A stretch of DNA of 64,000 nt from Actinomyces respiraculi (GTDB lineage Bacteria; Actinomycetota; Actinomycetes; Actinomycetales; Actinomycetaceae). The position numbers were made by a program, and so were the translations under genes. The first letter of the stretch is position 1. Every line of letters starts with the position of its first letter. The notes under the pieces are model-generated. The model did not search any database and had not been told where the DNA came from. It saw only the letters and a list, made by a program, of their open reading frames with translations. The DNA lies in NCBI RefSeq assembly GCF_014595995.2, contig NZ_CP063989.1, forward strand, positions 930,001 through 994,000. Direction: 5' to 3'. Of this stretch, positions 1 to 9,389 are shown in pieces.

Positions 1-555
1 TGCAGCAGCAATAGCAAAACGAAGACGAGAAGCCATACCAGAAGAATAGGTTTTCATAGGGCGGTAAATAGCCTTACCTATACCAGCCAACTCAAGTACA
101 TCAGGCAAAACCTCCTCAGTCTCCCGTTTGCTCAAACCCATAGCCAAGCAGCCCAGCCTCACGTTACGCTCACCAGGCAGATCTGGCACCAGTGCTGCGT
201 TCACACCAAGCAGCACAGGGTTGGAACGAGCCTGCACACTGCCAGAACGAGGCGTCTCCAAGCCCGCAATGACACGTAGCAGCGTGGACTTACCCGAACC
301 ATTGCGCCCCAGAATCCCGATCGACTCACCCGAGCGAGCAACAAAGGAGACTCCCCTTAGCGCATCAACCGTAACCTTAGGCCGCTGACCGATAGCACGC
401 AGCAGCACTCTCCGGGCGAATGGAAGAGATCGCATATCGGCTGCGTCAGTCGATGCAACGCGATAACGCACCTTAATATTACGCGCAACTACGGTAGCTG
501 ACCCACGCGCCGGAGCCTGAGCCGTGGAGACAGAGCCTTCAGTGCTCAACGCCAT
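1..555 (-). CDS. Polysaccharide ABC exporter ATPase, Wzt type (3' end outside window)
   Basis: First 185 codons of an ABC ATPase that runs off the left edge, so the stop and C-terminus are not seen. It should power export of a lipid-linked polysaccharide with the permease at 539-1450. Walker A (GRNGSGKST) and the Wzt-type signature YSSGMASRLRFA are visible; the reading ends just before Walker B. The ATG at 555 overlaps the permease stop by 17 nt, the same overlap as in the second cassette (7595-8500), whose product matches it nearly throughout. Base composition is less GC-rich than in that counterpart. Family assignment is firm; the exported polymer is inferred from context. Confidence 0.9.
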   Translation of the reverse strand, partial: MALSTEGSVSTAQAPARGSATVVARNIKVRYRVASTDAADMRSLPFARRVLLRAIGQRPKVTVDALRGVSFVARSGESIGILGRNGSGKSTLLRVIAGLETPRSGSVQARSNPVLLGVNAALVPDLPGERNVRLGCLAMGLSKRETEEVLPDVLELAGIGKAIYRPMKTYSSGMASRLRFAIAAA

Positions 556-1450
556 ACGCCTCCTCCTTCTGCCAGAAGAACACAAAACCTACAACTGACA
601 GTCCAACCGACCATGCAAGGAGTAAAATCCATGACCGCGTGTCAGGCGTCCTGTTGTAGAGCATGCAGTTGCGGTACATAGTGAGGATGAGGTAACCGGG
701 ATTCAGATCCATTGCCTTGAGTACGGCAGGGTGATCAACAAAACGTTCATAAGAGAAGAACACGCCACTACCGAAGTACCAGAACTGCGTCAAGAACGGC
801 CAGATGTTGCGCAAATCAGGGATCAACGTAGTGATTCTGGAAGATATAAACACCAGTCCCAGGCAGAACAACTGTTGAATCATGAATATTGGGAACACGA
901 GAAGCCAACGCCAGGAGAGTATCGCATGGGGTGGCAAAACCAATACGAGGATGGAGATTGCGGCGAGTGGCGGTAATGAGTCTAGACCTGTGCGTATCAC
1001 ATAGGAAACTGGCAGTGAGGCTCTAGGGAAAGAGAAACCACGAATGAGGTTGCGTCCATTGGTGAGCACCTGCGATCCGCCATTAACCGCCCGCTGTATC
1101 GGCGGGAACATGGTTACGCCGATAATTAGGTATCCGATGAAATTGTCGATACCGCGACTGGTCTGAAGCAGTAGCCCAAACATGATGTAGAACACCATGG
1201 CGTTGAGCATCGGCTGAGCCACCAGCCAGACGTTCCCCAGCACAGTGCCACGCTGAGAACCCAGAGCGCGGGCTCGCCCATCCGCCCAGATAAAATGTCT
1301 ACGGCGCCAGAGTTCGCGGGTGTACGCTCCCAGAGGAGGCCGCTTGCCCACGGGCCTCAAGGCATTGAGCTCGAAGGGGCTGACCGTGTGAGGGCGAGTT
1401 ATTCCGGCAGTATCCAGCCAGGCGGTACTGTGGGAGGTGTCCGTACTCAT
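539..1450 (-). CDS. Polysaccharide ABC exporter permease, Wzm/ABC-2 type (cassette 1)
   Basis: 303-aa integral membrane protein of the ABC-2 family that would form the export channel for a polyprenyl-linked polysaccharide. The N-terminus carries the basic stretch RRRHFIWADGRARALGSQRG typical of Wzm/TagG-like permeases, followed by about six hydrophobic helices. The conserved IWPFLTQFWYFGSGVFFSYE region lies near residue 220. It starts at ATG 1450, overlapping the upstream glycosyltransferase stop by 4 nt, and overlaps the ATPase start by 17 nt, so the three genes are probably translationally coupled. The cassette-2 paralogue is at 8484-9389. The GC content is noticeably low for this genome. 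Confidence 0.92.
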   Translation of the reverse strand: MSTDTSHSTAWLDTAGITRPHTVSPFELNALRPVGKRPPLGAYTRELWRRRHFIWADGRARALGSQRGTVLGNVWLVAQPMLNAMVFYIMFGLLLQTSRGIDNFIGYLIIGVTMFPPIQRAVNGGSQVLTNGRNLIRGFSFPRASLPVSYVIRTGLDSLPPLAAISILVLVLPPHAILSWRWLLVFPIFMIQQLFCLGLVFISSRITTLIPDLRNIWPFLTQFWYFGSGVFFSYERFVDHPAVLKAMDLNPGYLILTMYRNCMLYNRTPDTRSWILLLAWSVGLSVVGFVFFWQKEEAYGVEH

Positions 1451-3156
1451 CTCAGCTCCTCATACAGCTGGGCATAGGTTTGACCATGCTGCCCCCACGT
1501 TGGAACTACGGCAGAAACCTGCCGGTTCTGCACGCTCTCCATCCAGGAGGCAATCGTGTAACTCAATGACTCAGAATCTCCCGCTGGGAACCTCAATTCA
1601 TCCGCTGCGAAGGTGACCTCCACCAAGGCAGGTAGGTCTGAGGCTATCACCGGCCGCCCCAGCCCCATGGCTGCAAGCGGCTTGATCGGTGTAACCATGC
1701 GGCAGACCTCAGTATCCAAGCGAGGCACACAGAACACATCCAATGCCTGATACCAGTTCAATGAGTCCCCAGGAGGAACCCTACCCGGCAGGACACACAC
1801 CTGCTCACCCAGCCCCAAATCAGCGGCCAACGCCACCAAAGAGGCCCGGCTCACGCCGTCGCCAACCAGCAGGCAGCGCACATCCAGACCCATCCTCCTA
1901 CAGCGAGCCACCGCCCGCAGTAGCACCTCAAAACCCTCATAAGGCACCAGAGAGGACACACTGCCCACCCAGGTCCCCTCCTCAGGCAAGCCCAGGCGCC
2001 GCCGGGCCTCAGCTGGGCGGAGCCGCTCAGCCTCCAGCACCGCATCCTCCACCGCATTGGGCACCACCCACACCTTTGCTGCAGGCACCCCACGACTAAC
2101 CAGATCAGCCTTCTGCACCTGCGACAGGGCAACGACCGCATCAGCCTGGAGGGCCATCTCAGTCTCCTTAGCCCGCAACCGTCGGAAACGCTCCGACGCG
2201 CGAGCCCGCTCCTGTTGCCCCACAGGCCGGGAAGCAACCCAAGTCAACTCCAGCACCCCACGCATCTCATAAACCCAAGGCAGCCCATAAGACTCTGCCA
2301 CCGCCCGCACCACCAAGGCGTTCTGGTAGTTGGTGGTGGTGTGCAGCACGTCAGGACGAAACGCTTCAACCTCCCGGGCCAGCAGCCGGGACATCTGCAC
2401 CAGCCGGGCCACCGGCGTCGGGGCAAGGCGCGCAGGCAGCAAATGCCGGTACTCAATACCATCCACCACATCCCGGACTGAAGCGCCAACCAGCCCCACA
2501 GTCACCGGATAGCCGATACGAGTAACCGCCCGCACCCCCACCCCGGACTCCCGGGTGCTGCGCAGCACCGCGTGAGAACGCACCGCATACCCGGACTGTG
2601 TGTGGGGGAAAGAGTTAGTCAACACGTGCAGCACACGCGTCGGCCCCTTGGCTGACGGGCCAGCCCAAGCAGGCGACGGTGACAGCAACGGCAGCCGGAA
2701 ACCAGGGGACATCGCGGCCAGCTCAGAACGCAGCCGGGCCCGCTGGTGGCGAGCACCAGAAGCACCCTCCAACACAGCCACGGCACCACTCAGGTCACCT
2801 TGAGCCCACAGCTCACGCGCCCTAACAGCCACAGACGACTGCCCACCAGGGGGGAGCCCCACACCCAACTGCACAGCCAGCTCAGCGGCAAGGTCACGGC
2901 CAAGCCGAGAACGCGGCTGCGCGGAGGCCAGCGCCTGCCGGGCCGGACCCGGACGGTCAGCCAAGAACTCCGCCAACGCCCCCCGCACGGCACCGCCCTG
3001 CGCGCCCACCCCAACCGCAGCAGCAAGCCGACCCCTGATGGAGGACGGCAGCCTCCGAGACGCCTGCACCGCCAGCAGCAGCGGATCCTCAGACAGATGA
3101 CGCCAAGCCGTGTCCGCCAGCAGAGACACATTCTTGACCAGCTGCAGATCAGCCAC
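1447..3156 (-). CDS. GT4 glycosyltransferase with long N-terminal extension (cassette 1)
   Basis: 569 aa with a GTG start, overlapping the preceding gene by 8 nt. The first ~170 residues form a leucine/alanine-rich helical region of unknown role, starting around DLQLVKNVSLL. The retaining GT-B fold follows: the acceptor half begins near RVLHVLTNSFPHTQSGYAVR and the nucleotide-sugar half contains GSVSSLVPYEGFEVLL and LLVGDGVSRASL. It probably adds one sugar to the lipid-linked repeat at the inner membrane face. Donor and linkage cannot be read from sequence. The cassette-2 paralogue (9386-11104) has the same two-part architecture, so the extension is an ancestral trait and not a misannotated start. 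Confidence 0.88.
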   Translation of the reverse strand: MADLQLVKNVSLLADTAWRHLSEDPLLLAVQASRRLPSSIRGRLAAAVGVGAQGGAVRGALAEFLADRPGPARQALASAQPRSRLGRDLAAELAVQLGVGLPPGGQSSVAVRARELWAQGDLSGAVAVLEGASGARHQRARLRSELAAMSPGFRLPLLSPSPAWAGPSAKGPTRVLHVLTNSFPHTQSGYAVRSHAVLRSTRESGVGVRAVTRIGYPVTVGLVGASVRDVVDGIEYRHLLPARLAPTPVARLVQMSRLLAREVEAFRPDVLHTTTNYQNALVVRAVAESYGLPWVYEMRGVLELTWVASRPVGQQERARASERFRRLRAKETEMALQADAVVALSQVQKADLVSRGVPAAKVWVVPNAVEDAVLEAERLRPAEARRRLGLPEEGTWVGSVSSLVPYEGFEVLLRAVARCRRMGLDVRCLLVGDGVSRASLVALAADLGLGEQVCVLPGRVPPGDSLNWYQALDVFCVPRLDTEVCRMVTPIKPLAAMGLGRPVIASDLPALVEVTFAADELRFPAGDSESLSYTIASWMESVQNRQVSAVVPTWGQHGQTYAQLYEELR

Positions 3157-4414
3157 GGGCCACCTCCTGGAGCAGCGCCTCGTAACGAGAAACCATCACC
3201 TCTGGAGAAGCATGCGCCGCCAGCCAGCGGCCAGCACCCAAGACCCGCAGGCGGGACCGGTCCCGCGCCAGAACGCTCCACAAAGCCGCCAAGGCGGCCG
3301 GATCCTGCGGGGGCACGACGCTACCGCCCCCAGAATCACTAATCACCTGCGCGGCCTCACCAGCCACCGCCCCACTAACGTGCCGCCCCACCCCCAGGAC
3401 CTCATAAAGCTTAGAAGGCACAGTCAGCCCCATAGCAGGCCAATCCTGCAAAGAAACCAACACAGAATCCGCCCAGGTGTAATGGGCAGCAACCTGCGAA
3501 GCAGGGACCGGGGGCAGCACCTCCACCGGGGCCGCCAACCGCTCAGCCTCAGCCTGTACCGCCGCCAGCTCGGCACCATCACCCACAACACGCAGCAATA
3601 TGGGTGTGCCCGCGTCCTGCGCCAGCCGGGCCGCCCTGACCGCGCTCACCAGGCCCTGCGCCCGCCCCACCGTACCCAGGTAGAGCACCCGGAGCCGCGA
3701 ATCCACCTTGTCCACCTGCACGGGCGGCACAGGCGCCACCGCAGCGGCAGTATTGCGGATGGTTACGACACGCCCCACCCCCCGCTGCCCCAGCACCGCA
3801 GCAAAAGAATCCGTGGTAGTGACCACAGCGCTAGCACGACGCTGCCAAGCACTCACCACCACAGACGTCACCCTCCGGGCAGCCGCCGACAACGGGGCAC
3901 TCAAGCCAGCTCCGCCCCCCTGGGCGGCAGCCCCGCTCCACTGGCTAGCAGAGTCCAGAATGTCGGGCCAGGCGTCACGCAGCTCCGCCACCACCGGGCA
4001 GTGCAATGCAGCCCCAAGCGCCAAAGCCACCGGCAGCGTAGGCAGCCCCGGCACCGAACCAATGATCACGTCAGGGCGCATGCCCCCACGGAAACGAGCC
4101 AGACCAATTCGCAGCGCATCAACTGCCGCCACAGCCTGATCCAGGCCACGGCCACCTAACCCTGCGTCATAAGGGCGGAAAGCCGTGCGGTGCACCAACG
4201 CACCAGCAGCATCCCGGCGCGCTGCCCCAGGAGCCAGCCAAGCGGCGTCATCCAACAGCACACCCACCGGGTAATGGGGGGCAGGCGTCAGCACCGCCAA
4301 CTCGTGCCCCCGCTCAACCAGACCTTGAGCCAGCCACTGCCACCGCCGCTGCGGGGCCCCAACCTCAGGGGCCCAGTAATGGCACAGGACCAGAATCCTC
4401 AAAGGCGACGCCAC
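3149..4414 (-). CDS. GT4 glycosyltransferase, WbuB-like (cassette 1)
   Basis: 421 aa, GTG start. The N-terminus RILVLCHYWAPEVGAPQRRW is characteristic of WbuB-type GT4 enzymes, which in O-antigen pathways transfer amino-deoxy sugars such as L-FucNAc. The C-terminal half carries a glycine-rich VLYLGTVGRAQGL stretch and the acidic/proline donor region (GLTVPSKLYEVLGVGRHVSG). It overlaps the other GT4 gene by 8 nt and starts 4 nt after the stop of the WbpL-like transferase, so it sits within one operon. The paralogue is at 11097-12344. Family is clear; the sugar specificity is inference. Confidence 0.9.
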   Translation of the reverse strand: MASPLRILVLCHYWAPEVGAPQRRWQWLAQGLVERGHELAVLTPAPHYPVGVLLDDAAWLAPGAARRDAAGALVHRTAFRPYDAGLGGRGLDQAVAAVDALRIGLARFRGGMRPDVIIGSVPGLPTLPVALALGAALHCPVVAELRDAWPDILDSASQWSGAAAQGGGAGLSAPLSAAARRVTSVVVSAWQRRASAVVTTTDSFAAVLGQRGVGRVVTIRNTAAAVAPVPPVQVDKVDSRLRVLYLGTVGRAQGLVSAVRAARLAQDAGTPILLRVVGDGAELAAVQAEAERLAAPVEVLPPVPASQVAAHYTWADSVLVSLQDWPAMGLTVPSKLYEVLGVGRHVSGAVAGEAAQVISDSGGGSVVPPQDPAALAALWSVLARDRSRLRVLGAGRWLAAHASPEVMVSRYEALLQEVARG

Positions 4415-4418
4415 CCAC

Positions 4419-5459
4419 TCACCTCAAACCACGCGCTTTATGGAATGGGCTGGGAGCCCCAATCATCGCGGGCACCCGCCCATACACCAGCAGCACAACC
4501 GCCATCAGCGCCACAGGCAGCAAGGACAACTCACCATCACGCAGATCCCAGAACGCAACCGCCGAGCACAGGCCCGCCACCAATGACACCAATAGGGCAA
4601 CACCCCAGTGGGGCCAACCGGACGTAACAAGCCTCTGATACACGTGCAGCTTGTGCGGCTCATACCACCGCTGCCCTGCGCGCACCCGCATCCACAAGGT
4701 GTAACCCGTGTCCACCACCAGAACCAGCAACGGTGCTACTGCGGCATTGGCCGGTACACCCTCCAACAAGCATAAGCTGGCACAAAAGGACCAGGCGCCC
4801 CCAAGCGCGTAGGAGCCAGTGTCGCCCAGGAATACTCTCGCCTTCAAAGCATTGAACGGCAAAAATCCCAAACAAGCACCAGCCACCGGCACCATCAGCA
4901 AACCCAAACCAGGAAGCGGCACCGTCAAGGACACCACCGCAAACCAGATTGCAGTCACCACGCCATGTCCGGCAGTCAGCCCATTCGCGCCGTCCATGAA
5001 ATTCGTGACATTCACCAAGGCGGCCGTGCACGCCGCAATGCCCAAAGCCAACCACAACGGTGCCCCAGCCTTAAGACACACGGCGATCCCCATCAGCAAG
5101 CCGATCCCAAGCTGCGCCTGGAACCGCACCAAAGACGGCAATGAGTAGAGGTCCTCCAGGGCACCGAGCACGGCAAACGCCAAAATCGTTGCCAACCCAA
5201 TCGCTACGACGGCGAACCGCTCCCAAAAGTTTGCAAAGCCTCCCTGGGTCCACGCTGCAGCAGGTGCCACCACTACCGCCAGTACGGACGCCAAAGTAAC
5301 CGCGATACCGCCACCGCGAGGCACCGGAACACTATGCAGTGAACGGTCAACTGGCACGTCAACGATCTGTGCCCGGCGGAGCAGCGGAATCAGAACAGCG
5401 CAGAACAATGCGCTCAAAACCGCGGCCGCGCACAGGCCGAGCACCAGCGCCCTAATCAC
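4419..5459 (-). CDS. Polyprenyl-phosphate sugar-1-phosphate transferase, WecA/WbpL-like (cassette 1)
   Basis: 346-aa polytopic membrane enzyme of the MraY/WecA superfamily, expected to start repeat synthesis by moving a HexNAc-1-phosphate onto undecaprenyl phosphate. Visible motifs are ALEDLYSLP (acidic catalytic loop), NVTNFMDGANGL, FLGDTGSYALG and PHKLHVYQRL; the last is the WbpL-type histidine loop. I chose GTG 5459 because it overlaps the upstream TGA (GTGA), as in the paralogue; the longer open frame lacks homology upstream. Together with the CapD-like dehydratase, a 6-deoxy-HexNAc first sugar is plausible but not proven. Confidence 0.9.
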   Translation of the reverse strand: MIRALVLGLCAAAVLSALFCAVLIPLLRRAQIVDVPVDRSLHSVPVPRGGGIAVTLASVLAVVVAPAAAWTQGGFANFWERFAVVAIGLATILAFAVLGALEDLYSLPSLVRFQAQLGIGLLMGIAVCLKAGAPLWLALGIAACTAALVNVTNFMDGANGLTAGHGVVTAIWFAVVSLTVPLPGLGLLMVPVAGACLGFLPFNALKARVFLGDTGSYALGGAWSFCASLCLLEGVPANAAVAPLLVLVVDTGYTLWMRVRAGQRWYEPHKLHVYQRLVTSGWPHWGVALLVSLVAGLCSAVAFWDLRDGELSLLPVALMAVVLLVYGRVPAMIGAPSPFHKARGLR

Positions 5460-7357
5460 TTCCGCGCCCCAGCCTGGGAGGTGTCCTCCATCCACCTGTG
5501 CACTAGCGCACCGTGCTGGCCCCACTCAGTCTGCTCGCGCAACCCAACGATGTCTTGCAACACCTGCTGCCCAAGCGGAGGAACCTTGGTCTGCGCCACC
5601 AGCGGATGGTACGGCCGCTCGTCCTGCTCGCCAACGCCGAACAGCGTCTCAGCCAGCTTCTCACCAGGGCGCATACGGGTATAAACCACCTCCGCATCAG
5701 GGTAACCAAGCAGCAGCGCAAACCTTCTGGCGATGTCTTCGATCTTATGGGCCTTGCCCATGTCTAGAACCAACACCTCACCAGAATGCCCTAACACACC
5801 GGCCTGAAGCACCAACTGACACGCCTCATCCACACTCATGAAAAACCGCTCCATCTTCGGGTCGGTGATCGTCATGGGCAGGCCACGCTCCAGTTGGGAC
5901 GCGAAGGTCAACAGCGCGGAGCCACGCGACCCAAGGACATTGCCAAACCGCACCGAGATGAACCTCCGATCCGGATCGAGCGAAAGCCCTACTGTTGAGG
6001 TCAGGCGCTCAGCCAAGCGCTTCGAGTAGCCCAGCACGCACTCAGGATCAGCCGCCTTATCCGTGGAGATGTTGATGAAACGCTGCACACCATGTGCCGC
6101 AGCCGCCAGCAACAGGTCCCTGGTGGCGGCCACATTTGTCAGGAATGCCTCCTCCGGGAAACGCTCCGTCAGCGTCAGGTGCTTGAGCGCCGCCGCGTGA
6201 AACACGATTCTCGGCTGGTACTCCTCCATCAGCGCATCAATCAGCCCCGGCGTACGCAAGTCACCCAACACCAGGTCGGGGGAGTCCAACATGCCCTCGC
6301 CGTCAAGAGCCAGCTGGACTGAGTGCAACGCCGACTCATCCCGGTCCACCATGATCAGGCGTGCGGGGGAATACTTGGCGATCTCCTTGCACAACTGGGA
6401 GCCAATGGAGCCGCCAGCACCGGTGACCAGCACGCGCTCACCCGTGAGATAGCCGCAAATGGCAGTCACATCCGTCTCGATGGCACGCCGCCCTAGAAGA
6501 TCGGAGATCTCCAAGGGACGGAAGACCTGTGTGCTGCGGATCAGTGAGGAGCGGGAACCTAGGCCAGGGAAGCGGTCCACGATCTCCTCGGGAGACGGCA
6601 TGACCCGGACCTCCAGGCCCAGAGCGCGGGCTCTGCGCACCATCTGGTCAACCTGTTCGGCCGACGCTGACGGTACCGCCAGCAGGACCAGGTCAGCTTT
6701 CGTCTCAGCGGCCACCCGCTCCAAGGAATTCCACGGCCCAAGAACTCGCACACCAGACACGCGCAAGTGCCGCTTACGCGGGTCATCGTCCAAGAACGCA
6801 ACTGGCTGGAACGTGGAGGAACGATCCTCCAACATCAAACTGACGGCCTGTGTGCCACCGAAGCCAGCCCCCAGAACAATGGTGCGCCGCGCCCGGACCC
6901 CCTGAGGGCGGTGGCGCAGCTCCACTAACCGCACAAACACCCAGCGGGAAGCAAAGTGCAAGGTCAAGGCTACCGCTCCAGCGTAGAAGCACACCTGGGC
7001 TGGTAGCAGCACCGTGCCAAGCAGCGCAGCCAGGATCATCAATGCTGAAGTCACCAGCGCGTCAGCACCCATGATCAGCGGGTACTCGTCAACCGAGGCA
7101 AACCGTGCCCGGCCGCGCAGCACAAAAGTATACAGCGCCAGGTGCAGCCCGACCGCAAGGGCGATGCTCAACGCCAGGGACAGTGGCAGCCAGCCATGAT
7201 TGGCATGCGCCAGCGCCTCCGCGTTCAGCCCAGCGACCAGCACCAGGGACACCGCCCACATGACGGAGTCCAGCAGCGGAATCGTGCCGTGAGGCAGGTG
7301 TAGGCGCGAGCCGCCGACGTCTGTAGCAGCCCAAGCCCTCTTGGCTGCGGGATTCAT
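5456..7357 (-). CDS. Membrane-bound UDP-sugar 4,6-dehydratase, CapD/WbpM/FlaA1-like (cassette 1)
   Basis: 633 aa. An N-terminal module of about four membrane helices is followed by a CoA-binding-like Rossmann region (VLGAGFGGTQAVSLM) and a C-terminal SDR dehydratase domain with the NAD motif TGAGGSIGSQL, the catalytic-region segment NISTDKAADPECVLGYSKRL and RPGEKL. Such proteins convert UDP-GlcNAc to a 4-keto-6-deoxy sugar. Many family members have Met or Lys in place of the usual SDR tyrosine. The ATG at 7357 is chosen because it overlaps the stop of the truncated upstream gene (ATGA) and matches the paralogue's N-terminus; the open frame to 7468 is junction DNA. Confidence 0.9.
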   Translation of the reverse strand: MNPAAKRAWAATDVGGSRLHLPHGTIPLLDSVMWAVSLVLVAGLNAEALAHANHGWLPLSLALSIALAVGLHLALYTFVLRGRARFASVDEYPLIMGADALVTSALMILAALLGTVLLPAQVCFYAGAVALTLHFASRWVFVRLVELRHRPQGVRARRTIVLGAGFGGTQAVSLMLEDRSSTFQPVAFLDDDPRKRHLRVSGVRVLGPWNSLERVAAETKADLVLLAVPSASAEQVDQMVRRARALGLEVRVMPSPEEIVDRFPGLGSRSSLIRSTQVFRPLEISDLLGRRAIETDVTAICGYLTGERVLVTGAGGSIGSQLCKEIAKYSPARLIMVDRDESALHSVQLALDGEGMLDSPDLVLGDLRTPGLIDALMEEYQPRIVFHAAALKHLTLTERFPEEAFLTNVAATRDLLLAAAAHGVQRFINISTDKAADPECVLGYSKRLAERLTSTVGLSLDPDRRFISVRFGNVLGSRGSALLTFASQLERGLPMTITDPKMERFFMSVDEACQLVLQAGVLGHSGEVLVLDMGKAHKIEDIARRFALLLGYPDAEVVYTRMRPGEKLAETLFGVGEQDERPYHPLVAQTKVPPLGQQVLQDIVGLREQTEWGQHGALVHRWMEDTSQAGARK

Positions 7358-7521
7358 AGGTGCCCCATCTCCCGGGCCCACCGGGACTTGGCCAGACGCA
7401 ACCAGCGGGCCCGGTGCCACCGCTGCATCACCGCCGTCATCGCAGTCCCGGCGGCAGCCGCCGTCCAAGGGACCAGCGTGATGCCCGCACCAAACTCAAG
7501 GCCCAAGATAGCCAGGATGCT
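7354..7521 (-). pseudogene. 3' remnant of a four-helix membrane protein gene (counterpart of 15261-15692)
   Basis: Reading 7521 down to 7354 gives 55 codons ending EMGHL-stop, with an in-frame TGA immediately upstream. The fragment (LAILGLEFGAGITLVPW, then a basic RWHRARWLRLAKSRW tail) lines up with the last ~50 residues of the 143-aa protein encoded just upstream of the CapD-like gene in cassette 2. The stop also overlaps the downstream ATG as ATGA, as there. The 5' two thirds are missing, and 7522-7594 is unassigned junction sequence before the cassette-2 ATPase stop. Confidence 0.75.
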
Positions 7522-7594
7522 TCAAGCCCGAGCACGTCGGTGTCGGCGATACGTCAGGTCCGGCCCCGTTGACACCCTCATCGCGAACGGCCCT

Positions 7595-8500
7595 TCACCG
7601 AGCGTGTCGTTGCGGGGAGGCGTACGTGCCCGGCTCCGCGATGACGGGTGCGTACGGAGCCCATTTCTCCCGGCAGTTGGCGAGGATCTCGTCGGCCTTG
7701 TCGAACTCGTCCTTGGCGACGTTCCATGACCACCACCGGTAGTCGTGGGCGATCTCGGGCCCCGGACCGTCGCCGATGAGCACACCGTCCATCATCCAGA
7801 TGGCCCGCGAGCACATCTCCTCAATCACCTGGGCGGCGTGGCTGACGATGAACACCGTGCCCGCAGCAGCACGCAGCTGGTTCATCTTCCGCTCACTGCG
7901 TTCCTTGAAGGCGGCGTCGCCGGTGCCCAGGGCCTCGTCAATGAGCAGGATGTCCGGGTTCACTGCAGCAGCGATGGCAAAACGCAGCCTCGACGCCATC
8001 CCAGACGAGTACGTCTTCATCGGCCGGTAGATGGCCTTGCCGATGCCCGCGAGCTCGACGATCTCAGGCAGAACGGCACGCGCCTGAGCGCGCGTGAGCC
8101 CCATGGCGAGGCAGCCCAGGAGGACGTTGCGCTCACCAGGAAGTTCCGGCACCAGCGCCGCGTCGACACCCAGGAGCACCGGGTTGGAGCGTGCCACCAC
8201 GCTGCCGGACAACGGCGTCTCCAGCCCCGCAATGATGCGCAGCAGCGTTGACTTGCCTGAGCCGTTGCGCCCAAGGATACCGATCGACTCGCCGGCACGA
8301 GCCACGAAGGACACCCCCTTGAGCGCGTCCACGGTGACCTTCGGGCGCTGACCCGTCGCATGCAGGTACAGACGCTCCGAGCGGGAGACCGCACGCAAGT
8401 CCGCGATGTCCGTCGAGGGCACGCGGTATCTCACACGCACGTTCTGGACCACAACGGTCGGGTCCGAGGCCATGGACCCGGGATCAGCGCTCGGCGCCAT
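7595..8500 (-). CDS. Polysaccharide ABC exporter ATPase, Wzt type (cassette 2)
   Basis: 301-aa cytosolic ATPase partner of the permease at 8484-9389. Walker A is at residues 77-85 (GRNGSGKST), the degenerate signature YSSGM near 164, and Walker B LLIDEA at 185-190 followed by GTGDAAF, as in Wzt/TagH-like exporters. The C-terminal tail is short, without the carbohydrate-binding domain of long Wzt proteins, so chain-end recognition is not evident. It overlaps the permease 3' end by 17 nt. It is the last gene of cassette 2; directly downstream is the joint to cassette 1. Confidence 0.93.
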   Translation of the reverse strand: MAPSADPGSMASDPTVVVQNVRVRYRVPSTDIADLRAVSRSERLYLHATGQRPKVTVDALKGVSFVARAGESIGILGRNGSGKSTLLRIIAGLETPLSGSVVARSNPVLLGVDAALVPELPGERNVLLGCLAMGLTRAQARAVLPEIVELAGIGKAIYRPMKTYSSGMASRLRFAIAAAVNPDILLIDEALGTGDAAFKERSERKMNQLRAAAGTVFIVSHAAQVIEEMCSRAIWMMDGVLIGDGPGPEIAHDYRWWSWNVAKDEFDKADEILANCREKWAPYAPVIAEPGTYASPQRHAR

Positions 8501-9389
8501 AGGACTCCTCCTTCACCCAGAAGAACACGAAGCCGGTGACGAGCATCCCCAGGCTCCACATCAACAGGATCGTCCACGAGCGCGAGTCGGGCACGGTCGC
8601 GTACAAGATGCAGTCCCGGTACATCGTGAGGATGAGGTAGCCGGGGTTCCAGTCCATGAAGGCCAGTACCACAGGGTGGTCGATGAACCGCTCGTAGGAG
8701 AAGAAGACGCCCGAGCCGTAGAACCAGAACTGGGTGAGGAACGGCCAGATGTTGCGCATATCCGGCAACAGGGTCGTGATACGAGCCACGACAAAGGTGA
8801 GCCCCAGGCTGAAGAGGAACTGCAGGATGAAGATCGGGATGATGAGCAGCCATCTCCACGTCGGCCACGCATGTGGGGGCGTCACCGCGACAAGGATCAG
8901 CACGGCGATCAACGACGGCAGGGTGTCGATCGCGCTGCGCAGCGTGTAGGCCACCGGCAGCACCGCACGCGGGAATGTGAAGCCGCGGATCATGCGCCGA
9001 CCATTGTGAATCACCTGCGCGCCGCCAGTCACGGCCCGCTGCAGCGCGGGGAAGAGCGTGACACCGATGATGAGATAACCGATGAAATTCTCGATACCGC
9101 GTGACGTCTGCAGCAGCACGCCGAAGATGACGAAGAAGACCAGGGCGTCCAACATCGGCTTGGCGATGAGCCACACGTTGCCGAGCATCGTGCCACGCTG
9201 CGAGCCCAGCGCACGAGCGCGTGCGTCCGCCCAGATGAAGTGCCGACGCTGCCACAGCCGCGCCAGGTAGACCGGCAGCGACGGGCGCGTGCCCACGGGG
9301 GAGAGGGCTGCCAGCTGGCGCTCCGTCACGGTCTGCGAGCTCCAGGCGCCGACTCGCTCCAGCCATGCAGGGAACGATCCCTCGCTCAT
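8484..9389 (-). CDS. Polysaccharide ABC exporter permease, Wzm/ABC-2 type (cassette 2)
   Basis: 301-aa membrane protein with about six helices, paralogous to 539-1450 along its whole length (RRHFIWADARARALGSQRGT; ENFIGYLIIGVTLFP; IWPFLTQFWFYGSGVFFSYE). ATG 9389 overlaps the TGA of the upstream glycosyltransferase (ATGA), which fixes the start against a longer open frame. It forms the exporter with the ATPase at 7595-8500. The strongest conservation between the two copies is in the cytosolic N-terminal segment and the central helices. Confidence 0.93.
   Translation of the reverse strand: MSEGSFPAWLERVGAWSSQTVTERQLAALSPVGTRPSLPVYLARLWQRRHFIWADARARALGSQRGTMLGNVWLIAKPMLDALVFFVIFGVLLQTSRGIENFIGYLIIGVTLFPALQRAVTGGAQVIHNGRRMIRGFTFPRAVLPVAYTLRSAIDTLPSLIAVLILVAVTPPHAWPTWRWLLIIPIFILQFLFSLGLTFVVARITTLLPDMRNIWPFLTQFWFYGSGVFFSYERFIDHPVVLAFMDWNPGYLILTMYRDCILYATVPDSRSWTILLMWSLGMLVTGFVFFWVKEESYGAER

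Noticed and set aside
7357..7468. Longer N-terminus of the cassette-1 dehydratase
   Set aside because: The extra 37 residues are the complement frame of the truncated membrane gene and do not match the paralogue.
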